Positions 1 through 5,670 of a stretch of 5,670 nt of DNA are shown one piece after another (position 1 is the stretch's first letter; every line of letters begins with the position of its first letter). This DNA is from Coprococcus sp. (lineage in GTDB: Bacteria; Bacillota; Clostridia; Lachnospirales; Lachnospiraceae), in the NCBI GenBank assembly GCA_016297495.1, contig JAEDGN010000100.1, positions 1-5,670 of the forward strand, read 5' to 3'. A model generated the notes under the pieces. That model was not told the origin of the DNA. It searched no databases and saw only the letters and a program-made list of their open reading frames with translations. Made by a program: the position numbers and the translations under genes.

Positions 1-536
1 CTCTGTTTCAGGCGGTGACACCGAGAACGGCCGGTTTTAATACGGCAGATCTGACAACCCTGAGTGAGGAGGGGACATTGATTACTATTTTGCTGATGCT
101 GATCGGCGGTTCACCGGGATCTACGGCAGGCGGTATGAAAACAACAACGATCGCAGTGCTGCTTGCTTCTGCTGTGGCAGTTTTTTATCAGAGAGATGAA
201 GTTCACTGTTTTGGACGCAGGCTGCCTGCAGATGCCATTCGTAACGCATCCGCTATTTTACTCATGTATCTGGTTTTGTTTCTGACAGGCGGCATAATTA
301 TTTGCCGCATTGAAGGATTGCCATTGCTGACCTGTTTATTTGAGACGGCTTCCGCCATAGGGACTGTGGGCCTGACCCTTGGCATTACGCCGGATTTGAG
401 CCTGCTTTCCCGCGGGATTCTTATTTTATTGATGTTTTTTGGACGGGTTGGTGGTCTGACATTGATTTTTGCTGCTGTGACGGGTAAGAAGAGCTACGCG
501 TCAAAGTTTCCTCAGGAAAAAATTACGATTGGATAG
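1..536 (+). CDS. ktrB: KtrB/TrkH-family potassium channel subunit, C-terminal part (5' end outside window)
   Basis: Integral membrane pore subunit of a Ktr/Trk K+ uptake system. The frame is open from base 3, so the GTG at 15 is an internal valine and not a start; about 178 C-terminal residues of a protein usually near 450 are visible. They begin with FQAVTPRTAGFNT, the selectivity-filter loop of the third pore repeat. Next come IGGSPGSTAGGMKTTT, the conserved Gly-rich stretch of the family, then a hydrophobic helix, the fourth filter loop (ETASAIGTVGLTLG), a last membrane helix with GRVGGLT, and a short basic tail ending EKITIG. RTAGFN and GSTAGG are typical of KtrB-like proteins. The gene ends 17 bases before a single-RCK KtrA gene, as expected for a co-transcribed channel/gate pair. 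TrkH naming is the alternative; the short partner favours KtrB. The family is certain; the coupling ion (often Na+) cannot be told. Confidence 0.93.
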   Translation, partial: LFQAVTPRTAGFNTADLTTLSEEGTLITILLMLIGGSPGSTAGGMKTTTIAVLLASAVAVFYQRDEVHCFGRRLPADAIRNASAILLMYLVLFLTGGIIICRIEGLPLLTCLFETASAIGTVGLTLGITPDLSLLSRGILILLMFFGRVGGLTLIFAAVTGKKSYASKFPQEKITIG

Positions 537-553
537 GGAGTTGAAGAGATTAT

Positions 554-1201
554 ATGAAATCTGTATTATTGATAGGACTGGGAAGATTCGGCAAACATGC
601 GGCAATTAAGCTTCATGAACTGGGGCATCAGGTGATGGCCATTGATAAGCGGGAGAACCGCGTGGATGAAGTGCTGCCCTATGTGACCAATGCCCAGATC
701 GGGGATTGTACAGAGGAGGCTTTTTTATCTTCTCTGGGAGTGAGAAATTTTGATTTGTGTCTGGTGACCATAGGCGATGATTTTCAGAATTCACTGGAGA
801 CAACGTCTTTGCTGAAAGAGCTTGGGGCACCTATGGTGGTGTCCAGGGCATCCAATGATGTTCATGCCAAGTTTCTTCTCAGAAACGGCGCAGATGATAT
901 TGTATATCCGGAGAAGCAGCTGGCAGCATGGACTGCCATCCGTTATAGTTCCGATCATATTTTTGATTATATTGAACTGGACGGCGAGTATGCGATCTTT
1001 GAGATTTCTGTACCGGATAACTGGGTGGGACATACAGTTGCACAGCTGGATGTACGAAAGAAGCATCATATCAATATTATGGCTATGAAGCATGACGGAC
1101 GGCTGAGTATGGATATTTTGCCGGATACTGTTATTTCTGCTCAGGATACGATGCTGGTGCTGGGACGGAACAGAGACATACAGAAATGTTTTCATATTTA
1201 G
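554..1201 (+). CDS. ktrA: KtrA/TrkA-type RCK gating subunit of the potassium uptake system
   Basis: Cytosolic ring-forming regulator that gates the membrane subunit encoded just upstream. At 215 residues it matches single-unit KtrA (about 220), not the duplicated TrkA of about 458. RCK_N Rossmann fold: GLGRFG at 8-13, D31 at the end of the second strand (suited to the ribose of a bound nucleotide), GDCTEEAFL at 50-58, VTIGDD at 71-76 and SRASN at 98-102. RCK_C covers about 134-210, with the usual pattern of two strands, RKKHHINIMAMKHDG, a PDTVI segment and MLVLG. RCK_N binds ATP/ADP or NAD(H) in relatives, and the RCK_C of S. aureus KtrA binds cyclic-di-AMP; here that is inference by homology. 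MKSVLLIGLGRFG is a normal N-terminus, so the ATG is secure. Its ribosome site is modest (GAAGAG, 543-548, 5 bases away; GGGAG at 536-540 is rather far). A strong terminator follows the stop. Confidence 0.93.
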   Translation: MKSVLLIGLGRFGKHAAIKLHELGHQVMAIDKRENRVDEVLPYVTNAQIGDCTEEAFLSSLGVRNFDLCLVTIGDDFQNSLETTSLLKELGAPMVVSRASNDVHAKFLLRNGADDIVYPEKQLAAWTAIRYSSDHIFDYIELDGEYAIFEISVPDNWVGHTVAQLDVRKKHHINIMAMKHDGRLSMDILPDTVISAQDTMLVLGRNRDIQKCFHI

Positions 1202-1206
1202 GTGCT

Positions 1207-1250
1207 AAAACTCTGATCAGAGGAGAATATTACCTCTGGTCAGAGTTTTT
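1207..1250 (+). terminator. Rho-independent terminator after ktrA
   Basis: The arms at 1207-1223 and 1233-1249 form a 17-bp stem; every pair is Watson-Crick except one G-U (1217 with 1239). The loop is 9 bases, and the 3' arm runs into five Ts (1246-1250). The 5' arm begins with AAAA, so it could also stop transcription from the other side, although no reverse-strand gene is seen. It begins 6 bases after the ktrA stop and separates the channel genes from the kinase operon. Confidence 0.92.
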
Positions 1251-1266
1251 CATCCGGTGAAAGTTA

Positions 1267-1284
1267 ATGAACAGGCCTGTTAAT
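1267..1284. promoter_or_regulatory. Palindrome, candidate operator upstream of the kdpDE promoter
   Basis: AACAGGCCTGTT (1270-1281) is a perfect 12-bp palindrome. With one mismatched pair (1269/1282) the symmetry extends to 18 bp. It lies where a -35 box would be for the -10 at 1301, and no good -35 sequence exists there, so a bound regulator could act at this promoter. The regulator is unknown. It does not resemble the AT-rich direct-repeat KdpE site known from E. coli. A 12-bp palindrome can arise by chance. Confidence 0.4.
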
Positions 1285-1297
1285 ATCATTATTTTCG

Positions 1298-1306
1298 TGA
1301 TACAAT
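1298..1306 (+). promoter_or_regulatory. Extended -10 promoter for kdpDE
   Basis: TG-A-TACAAT: an extended -10 (TG at 1298-1299) with a hexamer at 1301-1306 matching TATAAT at five of six positions. At 17-base spacing the -35 position reads TGTTAA (1278-1283), a poor match, so recognition would depend on the extended -10 or on an activator. The predicted start near 1313 gives a leader of about 50 bases before the kinase start at 1362. The preceding terminator makes a promoter in this gap necessary. Confidence 0.6.
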
Positions 1307-1349
1307 TTCTAGGAGAAATTAAGATACGAGAGAACTGCAACCTGAAATG

Positions 1350-1355
1350 AGGAGG
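1350..1355 (+). promoter_or_regulatory. Ribosome binding site that sets the kdpD start
   Basis: AGGAGG lies 6 bases before ATG 1362 and 9 before ATG 1365. The first in-frame ATG (1347) would place this site inside the coding region, at codons 2-3, and has no Shine-Dalgarno sequence of its own upstream. The start is therefore 1362 or 1365. Confidence 0.8.
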
Positions 1356-1361
1356 ATTAAG

Positions 1362-4010
1362 ATGATGCTGCATCAACAGCCGGATCAGTCTTATAAGGAT
1401 TCTGGCAACAGGCGCGGGCAGCTGAAGATATTTTTCGGATATGCGTCGGGGGTCGGGAAAACTTCTGCAATGTTATATGCTGCGAGAGCCATGAAGGAAC
1501 AGGGAATAGATGTGACAGCGGGATTTGTGGAGTCCCATGGTATGCCGCAGACGGATGAGCTTGCAGCGGGATTTGAACAGATCCCGCTTTTGTATATTGT
1601 ACATCATGGACTGAGACAGAAGGAATTTGATCTTGATGGGGCACTGAAGCGGAAACCGCAGCTGATTCTTTTGGATGAGCTGGCACATACCAACGCGGCA
1701 GGCTGCCGTCATCGTCAGCGCTATCAGGATGTGGAAGAACTGCTCCAGGCGGGGATCGATGTTTATACAACCGTCAATGTTCAGAATATCGAGAGTCTGA
1801 ATGATGTGGTCACCGCTGTAAACGGGATGGCTGTCAGGGAGAGAATACCAGATTCTGTTTTTGACAATGCGGATCAGGTGGAGCTGGTTGATATAGAACC
1901 AGAAGAGCTGATATCGCGGATGCAGATACAGAAACATGACTGTCCTTTTTCAGTGGGAGAGTTGACGGCTTTCAGAGAGATTGCCCTGCGCAGATGCGCT
2001 GACAGAGTCAATCTTCTGGCCGGGGAGGCCGGACTGAAGGAACAGGGCAGCTATCATCTGGATGAGCATATTCTGGTCTGTCTGTCATCATCTCCTTCCA
2101 ATGCCAGAATTATCCGGACGGCAGCGAGAATGGCACAGGCTTTCAGGGGAGATTTTACTGCGCTGTTTGTAGAAACACCGGATTTTGCCGTGATGAGTGA
2201 AGAGAATAAAAAGAGGCTGGAGACAAATACCCGTTTGGCCCGTCAGTTGGGAGCCAGGATAGAGACAGTCTATGGAGAGGATATTTCTTTTCAGATTGCG
2301 GAGTTTGCCAGGCTTTCAGGTGTATCCAGAATTGTTATCGGCAGAAGCTCCATTGTGGGACGCAGACTGCCGGGACATCAGGTTTTGACAGATAAACTGA
2401 TTGCTTATGCACCGAATCTGGATATACATATTATCCCGGATCAGGCGGGAAACAGCATTTACCGGGAAGAAAAGCACCGAAGAAATCTGTTTGTATTTTC
2501 AATCGGGGATATTTTAAGATGCGTGGGAGCATTGTTGCTGACAACATGTCTTGGCCTGATATTTCAGAGATTGGGCTTTACAGAAGCCAATATTATTACG
2601 ATTTATATTTTAAATGTACTGATCATTTCACTTATTACGCAGAATCAGATCTATAGTTTGATTTCATCGGTAATCAGTGTATTTGTTTTTAATTTTTTCT
2701 TTACAGAGCCAAGGTATACATTGATTGCACATGAGCAGGGATATCCGGTTACTTTTCTTGTCATGTTTCTCGCATCACTGATTATGGGAACACTGACTGC
2801 CCGCCTGAAAAATCATGCCCGACAGTCTGCACGTACGGCGTACCGTACAAAGGTGCTGCTGGATACGGATCAGCTGCTGGGGAAAGCGGGAGATTTTGAT
2901 GAGATTATTGACATTACGGCGCAGCAGCTGGTGAAATTGCTTAACAGAGATGTTGTTGTCTTTACAGCACAAAAGGAGGGATTGTCTGAGCCGAAATATT
3001 ATGCAGTCAATCCCGGCGGCGGAATGGATCGTTCTCTGGACATACAGGAAAAAGAAGTTGCTTCGTGGGTATTTAAGAATAGCAAGCATGCCGGAGCAAC
3101 GACCAATACTTTTTCAGAGGCAAAGTATTTTTATCTGGCAATACGTATCCATGGCAATGTATATGGTGTCGTGGGAATTGCGGTCAGAGAACAGCCGCTG
3201 GATAGTTTTGAGACAGATACGCTGCTGTCGGTTCTCGGCGAGTGTGCATTGGCCCTTGAGAATGACAGGAATGCCCGGGAGAAAGAGGCGGCAGCTGTCA
3301 TGGCAAAGAACGAGCAGCTGCGGGCGGATCTGCTGCGTGCTATTTCCCATGATCTGAGGACGCCGCTGACATCCATTTCCGGTAATGCCAGCAATCTGCT
3401 GGCCAATGCGGCACAATTCGATGAGGAGACCAGGAAGCAGCTGTATTCCGATATTTATGAGGATTCTATGTGGCTGATCCATCTGGTGGAGAATCTGCTT
3501 GCTGTAACGCGGATTGAGGGCGGCAGAATGAATCTGAGGATGTCTGCGGAGCTGATGGATGAAGTCGTCTCGGAAGCATTGCGGCATGTGGACCGGCGGA
3601 AAACGGAGCATGTGATCCGTGTGCAGAATGAGAATGAGATGCTTCTGGCAAAAATGGATGCAAGGCTGATTCTGCAGGTAGTGATCAATATTGTGGATAA
3701 TGCCATTAAATATACTCAGAAGGGTTCACAAATCATTATCCATATATATAAGGAAGGCAGATTTGTCCGCGTGGATATTGCGGATGATGGGCCGGGAATT
3801 CCTGATGAAGATAAAGCCAGAGTCTTTGAAATGTTTTACAGCGGTTCAGGAAGGATCGTTGATAACAGGCGCAGTCTGGGGTTGGGACTGGCTCTTTGCA
3901 AATCGATTATTACCGCCCATGGAGGAGAGATTGGTGTGGCAGATCATCATCCCCATGGTACAGTCTTTTATTTTACTTTGCCTGCAGAGGAGGTAGAATT
4001 ACATGAATAA
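1362..4010 (+). CDS. kdpD: KdpD-type sensor histidine kinase (K+/turgor sensor)
   Basis: Membrane sensor kinase that phosphorylates the KdpE-type regulator encoded next. From ATG 1362 it has 882 residues, close to the 894 of E. coli KdpD; numbering below uses this start. Order of domains: KdpD ATP-binding domain (Walker A GVGKT ending at T34, with K33; Walker B LILLDELAHTN with D105-E106; then TTVNVQNIESLNDVV); Usp-like domain about 236-359 (SSS at 242-244, FTALF at 265-269, later GRSS); four membrane helices about 380-480, followed by an Arg/Lys-rich stretch; GAF-like region about 495-635; HisKA with H663 in SHDLRTPLT; HATPase with N box (N776, N780), DDGPGIPDED and GLGLAL. All catalytic residues are present, and the D-x-x-T after the histidine fits phosphatase activity. 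About 10 residues seem missing near 186-196 compared with E. coli. No kdpFABC genes are in the window. An in-frame ATG at 1347 would add five residues but lacks a ribosome site. Confidence 0.94.
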   Translation: MMLHQQPDQSYKDSGNRRGQLKIFFGYASGVGKTSAMLYAARAMKEQGIDVTAGFVESHGMPQTDELAAGFEQIPLLYIVHHGLRQKEFDLDGALKRKPQLILLDELAHTNAAGCRHRQRYQDVEELLQAGIDVYTTVNVQNIESLNDVVTAVNGMAVRERIPDSVFDNADQVELVDIEPEELISRMQIQKHDCPFSVGELTAFREIALRRCADRVNLLAGEAGLKEQGSYHLDEHILVCLSSSPSNARIIRTAARMAQAFRGDFTALFVETPDFAVMSEENKKRLETNTRLARQLGARIETVYGEDISFQIAEFARLSGVSRIVIGRSSIVGRRLPGHQVLTDKLIAYAPNLDIHIIPDQAGNSIYREEKHRRNLFVFSIGDILRCVGALLLTTCLGLIFQRLGFTEANIITIYILNVLIISLITQNQIYSLISSVISVFVFNFFFTEPRYTLIAHEQGYPVTFLVMFLASLIMGTLTARLKNHARQSARTAYRTKVLLDTDQLLGKAGDFDEIIDITAQQLVKLLNRDVVVFTAQKEGLSEPKYYAVNPGGGMDRSLDIQEKEVASWVFKNSKHAGATTNTFSEAKYFYLAIRIHGNVYGVVGIAVREQPLDSFETDTLLSVLGECALALENDRNAREKEAAAVMAKNEQLRADLLRAISHDLRTPLTSISGNASNLLANAAQFDEETRKQLYSDIYEDSMWLIHLVENLLAVTRIEGGRMNLRMSAELMDEVVSEALRHVDRRKTEHVIRVQNENEMLLAKMDARLILQVVINIVDNAIKYTQKGSQIIIHIYKEGRFVRVDIADDGPGIPDEDKARVFEMFYSGSGRIVDNRRSLGLGLALCKSIITAHGGEIGVADHHPHGTVFYFTLPAEEVELHE
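3988..3994 (+). promoter_or_regulatory. Ribosome binding site of kdpE inside the end of kdpD
   Basis: AGGAGGT, 8 bases before ATG 4003. It lies within the last codons of kdpD, so translation of the regulator is probably coupled to that of the kinase. It fixes the kdpE start. Confidence 0.85.
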
Positions 4011-4701
4011 TAAAATAACAGTCCTGGTAGTGGAGGATGATGCATCGGTACGCAATCTGATCACGACAACGCTGAAAGCCCATGGATATCACTATCTGAC
4101 CGCATTGAACGGGGAACTGGCTATTTTGTCGGCGGCTTCCCATAATCCGGATGTCGTTTTTCTGGATCTTGGTCTGCCGGATGTGGATGGTGTGGAGGTT
4201 ATCCGACGTATTCGTTCCTGGTCTAATATGCCTATTATTGTCATCAGTGCAAGAAGCGAGGATACGGATAAAATTGATGCGCTGGATGCAGGAGCAGATG
4301 ATTATCTTACAAAGCCTTTTTCTGTTGAAGAGCTGTTGGCCAGACTTCGGGTCACACAGCGCCGTCTGACAGCAATGGAGAATGACAGGCAGGCCCAGTC
4401 CGTATTTATGAATGGGGATCTGAAAGTGGATTATGCGGCAGGATGCGCTTATCTGGGAGAGAATGAATTGCATCTGACACCCATAGAGTATAAGCTGCTC
4501 TGCCTTCTTTCACGGAATGTGGGGAAGGTATTGACACATACTTTTATCACACAGAAGATCTGGGGAAGCAGCTGGGACAACGATATTGCTTCTCTGCGTG
4601 TTTATATGGCTACTTTACGCAAAAAGATCGAACCGGATCCGGATTCGCCTCAGTATATTCAGACCCATATCGGTGTGGGATACCGGATGCTGAAAATATA
4701 A
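4003..4701 (+). CDS. kdpE: KdpE-type response regulator (OmpR/PhoB family)
   Basis: DNA-binding transcription regulator, the expected phosphorylation partner of the KdpD kinase. It has 232 residues, normal for the family. The receiver domain (about 5-118) has the acidic pocket E11-D12-D13, phospho-acceptor D55 in FLDLGLPDVDG, switch S82 in IIVISAR, and K104 in YLTKPF. The winged-helix effector domain (about 137-231) shows LTPIEYKLLCLL, GKVLTH, the recognition-helix region LRVYMATLRKKIE, and the terminal IGVGYRM wing. Its ATG overlaps the kdpD stop by 8 bases, which is why the pair is assigned as cognate. All phosphorylation residues are intact. Naming as KdpE rests on similarity plus the adjacent kinase; target promoters are not known. 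The 3' end is followed by a 168-base gap with an inverted repeat but no classical terminator. Confidence 0.93.
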   Translation: MNNKITVLVVEDDASVRNLITTTLKAHGYHYLTALNGELAILSAASHNPDVVFLDLGLPDVDGVEVIRRIRSWSNMPIIVISARSEDTDKIDALDAGADDYLTKPFSVEELLARLRVTQRRLTAMENDRQAQSVFMNGDLKVDYAAGCAYLGENELHLTPIEYKLLCLLSRNVGKVLTHTFITQKIWGSSWDNDIASLRVYMATLRKKIEPDPDSPQYIQTHIGVGYRMLKI

Positions 4702-4747
4702 TTCAGAGAATGCCATAAAAATGAGTTTGGCCTGCGTATATATATTA

Positions 4748-4795
4748 GTGTACTGACACATTGATATTCAGGCACACCTCAATGTGTCAGTACAC
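4748..4795. repeat. Perfect 17-bp inverted repeat between kdpE and the lipoprotein gene
   Basis: The arms at 4748-4764 and 4779-4795 are exact reverse complements, with a 14-base spacer. Within each arm sits a smaller symmetric unit: GTGT-ACTG-ACAC (4748-4759) and GTGT-CAGT-ACAC (4784-4795), starting 36 bases apart. An alternating TA run (4737-4746) precedes the left arm. No T-run follows the right arm (CAGATGTG comes next), so it is not a standard terminator. It may be an mRNA 3'-end stabilising or attenuating hairpin, or a double operator for a dimeric regulator of the downstream gene. The structure is certain; the role is not known. Confidence 0.85.
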
Positions 4796-4821
4796 CAGAT
4801 GTGCAGCGGGGAGTACATCTG
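4796..4821 (+). repeat. Second small hairpin directly after the 17-bp inverted repeat
   Basis: CAGATGT (4796-4802) and ACATCTG (4815-4821) can pair as a 7-bp stem around a 12-base G-rich loop. It abuts the preceding inverted repeat with no gap and is followed by an A-rich stretch, not Ts. AGTACA occurs both in the right arm of the first repeat (4789-4794) and here (4812-4817), so the left arm TGTACT (4749-4754) could pair with either. It may be part of a leader structure of the lipoprotein mRNA. Chance is possible for a stem this short. Confidence 0.45.
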
Positions 4822-4855
4822 TAAAAGAAAACGACCAGATTATTGATGATAAGAC

Positions 4856-4861
4856 AGGAGG
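4856..4861 (+). promoter_or_regulatory. Ribosome binding site of the lipoprotein gene
   Basis: AGGAGG, 8 bases before ATG 4870 with an A/T-only spacer. It fixes the start of the lipoprotein gene. No convincing -35/-10 pair was found between kdpE and this site, so the gene may be read through from kdpDE or be driven from a promoter too weak to recognise. Confidence 0.85.
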
Positions 4862-4869
4862 AAATTTTT

Positions 4870-5670
4870 ATGGGTAAATGGATGAAGATCGGAATGACGG
4901 CGGTTGTAGTACTGGGACTTCTGGCCGGATGCGGTAATGGTGGACAGGCAGGAGAGACATCGGCTTTAAGTCCTGCTCAGGGGCGTGATGTTGCCGGCAC
5001 AGTTATCGATGAGTCAGAGACGATGGGGATGAATGATGAAGATACGGCGGCGATGCATTGCCTGCTGCTGAAGGGTGAAAATGATTCATGGCTTTTTATT
5101 GATCAGGATTATGGCACATTATTTTACGCGCCCGTGCCGGAGAATCTGACGGATGCTGCTGGTAATCCACTGAATAAGGATGATCTGAAGGCAGGCAATC
5201 AGATTGATGTCTATGGCAATGGCATTATGCTGCAGAGCTATCCGGGACAGTATCCGGGGGTTACTCAGATGGTGGTGACCGCTGAAGGCTCTGAGGAGGA
5301 TTTGGCGGAATATCAGGAACTGATAGACCAGTTTTTTCCGGAGCCGGATATGAGCCAGCCGCCTCAGCTGAATATTTCTTATACAACATCTCTGGCCAAT
5401 ACAACGGTAGTGCTTAGCGGACCGGGCAATTATACATGGACAGTCCCGTCAGAAGAAGACGGGGAAAGCAATGCGGTCACGGCCTGCGGACCGGCTGTGC
5501 TCCAGTGGGAGAACCTGATTGACATTACACTGGAAGGAAAGACGGATGTCAGGCTTCTGAGTGAAGTGAAGCCGGATCAGGTGAAGGCCTCCCGCTGGCC
5601 GGTGTCCGATTATATGACAGAGAACTACGATCATATGGAGGATGTGGCTGTGGAGACAGATGACAGTGGC
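4870..5670 (+). CDS. Putative secreted lipoprotein, DUF3221-like N-terminal half (3' end outside window)
   Basis: 267 codons stay open to the window edge, so the gene is cut off here. The N-terminus is a lipoprotein signal: MGKWMK, a hydrophobic stretch 7-19, and lipobox L18-A19-G20-C21, so C21 would be lipidated and the protein anchored outside the membrane. A Gly/Ser-rich linker follows. Residues about 40-138 have the pattern VAGTVIDES, WLFID, LKAGNQIDVYGNGIMLQSYPGQ; the combination of L-x-x-G-x-x-[IV]-x-V with a later SYPGQ recalls the DUF3221 family of small beta-rich secreted proteins, from memory. Residues about 165-267 look like a second beta-rich region (GPGNYTWTVP, ALQW-like turn, VKASRWP) of a sort I associate with clostridial lipoproteins, without known function. 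Cysteines C63 and C206 are the only others seen. Enzymatic motifs were not found. Position after kdpDE suggests, but does not show, a link with K+ or osmotic stress. Confidence 0.85.
   Translation, partial: MGKWMKIGMTAVVVLGLLAGCGNGGQAGETSALSPAQGRDVAGTVIDESETMGMNDEDTAAMHCLLLKGENDSWLFIDQDYGTLFYAPVPENLTDAAGNPLNKDDLKAGNQIDVYGNGIMLQSYPGQYPGVTQMVVTAEGSEEDLAEYQELIDQFFPEPDMSQPPQLNISYTTSLANTTVVLSGPGNYTWTVPSEEDGESNAVTACGPAVLQWENLIDITLEGKTDVRLLSEVKPDQVKASRWPVSDYMTENYDHMEDVAVETDDSG

Noticed and set aside
15..17. GTG as a start of a short membrane protein
   Set aside because: The frame is open upstream to the window edge and encodes FQAVTPRTAGFN, an internal pore-loop motif of KtrB, so the gene is simply cut by the window.
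791..1195. Reverse-strand open frame opposite ktrA
   Set aside because: No ribosome site, no recognisable protein pattern, and the opposite strand is a clearly conserved KtrA gene. The same applies to reverse-strand frames at 1473-1937, 3114-3611, 3973-4473 and 5449-5634.
1347..1361. First in-frame ATG of kdpD as the start
   Set aside because: It has no ribosome binding site upstream, and the excellent AGGAGG (1350-1355) would lie inside the coding sequence; ATG 1362 or 1365 fits that site.
1917..1979. Pair of compensating frameshifts as the cause of the unusual KdpD stretch
   Set aside because: The other two forward frames contain stops within or close to this stretch and do not restore the usual family sequence; a simple in-frame length difference explains it better.
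4753..4758. CTGACA as the -35 box of a lipoprotein promoter
   Set aside because: At 16-18 bases downstream there is no sequence resembling a -10 box (it reads around ACCTCA).
4748..4795. Ordinary Rho-independent terminator of kdpDE
   Set aside because: The stem is strong, but no T-run follows on the + strand and no T-run adjoins it on the - strand.
4748..4795. Terminal repeats of a transposon or miniature element
   Set aside because: The spacer is only 14 bases, no transposase gene is near, and no target-site duplication was seen at the edges.

Overview
The window looks like chromosomal DNA of a low-to-mid GC Gram-positive anaerobe, most likely a gut clostridium of the Lachnospiraceae type. 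The reasons are strong AGGAGG ribosome binding sites, base composition in the mid-40s % GC, a lipobox lipoprotein, and the protein sequence style (a KtrB tail ending in EKITIG, a KdpD tail ending in LPAEEVELHE). This assignment is from recall of family members, not from a search. All genes are on the + strand, coding density is high, and nothing suggests a mobile element.

Region 1 (1-1250): the 3' end of a KtrB/TrkH-type potassium channel subunit, followed 17 bases later by a complete 215-residue KtrA-type cytosolic gating subunit with one RCK_N and one RCK_C domain. The pair ends at a near-perfect 17-bp-stem terminator with a T-run (1207-1250).

Region 2 (1251-4701): a new transcription unit. 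It has an extended -10 promoter (1298-1306) with a 12-bp perfect palindrome just upstream (1270-1281). A full-length KdpD sensor kinase gene follows, and overlaps by 8 bases the gene for its KdpE-type response regulator. The kinase start is best placed at 1362, not at the first in-frame ATG (1347), because the Shine-Dalgarno sequence lies inside the longer reading frame.

Region 3 (4702-5670): a 168-base gap holding a perfect 17-bp inverted repeat without a T-run and a second small hairpin. A well-initiated lipoprotein gene follows and runs off the window end. Its function is unknown; its first half resembles small OB-like secreted domains of the DUF3221 kind.

How it fits together: KtrAB imports K+, and KdpDE is the classical K+/turgor two-component system, but the kdpFABC pump it normally controls is not beside it here. 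KdpD keeps the SxS-X20-FTAx[Y/F] motif tied to cyclic-di-AMP binding in Staphylococcus aureus KdpD, and KtrA has the RCK_C domain type that binds the same nucleotide. The locus therefore reads as a potassium-homeostasis module that c-di-AMP could control both at channel gating and at transcription. The regulatory targets of this KdpDE pair (ktrAB, the lipoprotein, a distant kdp operon) cannot be told from the window.
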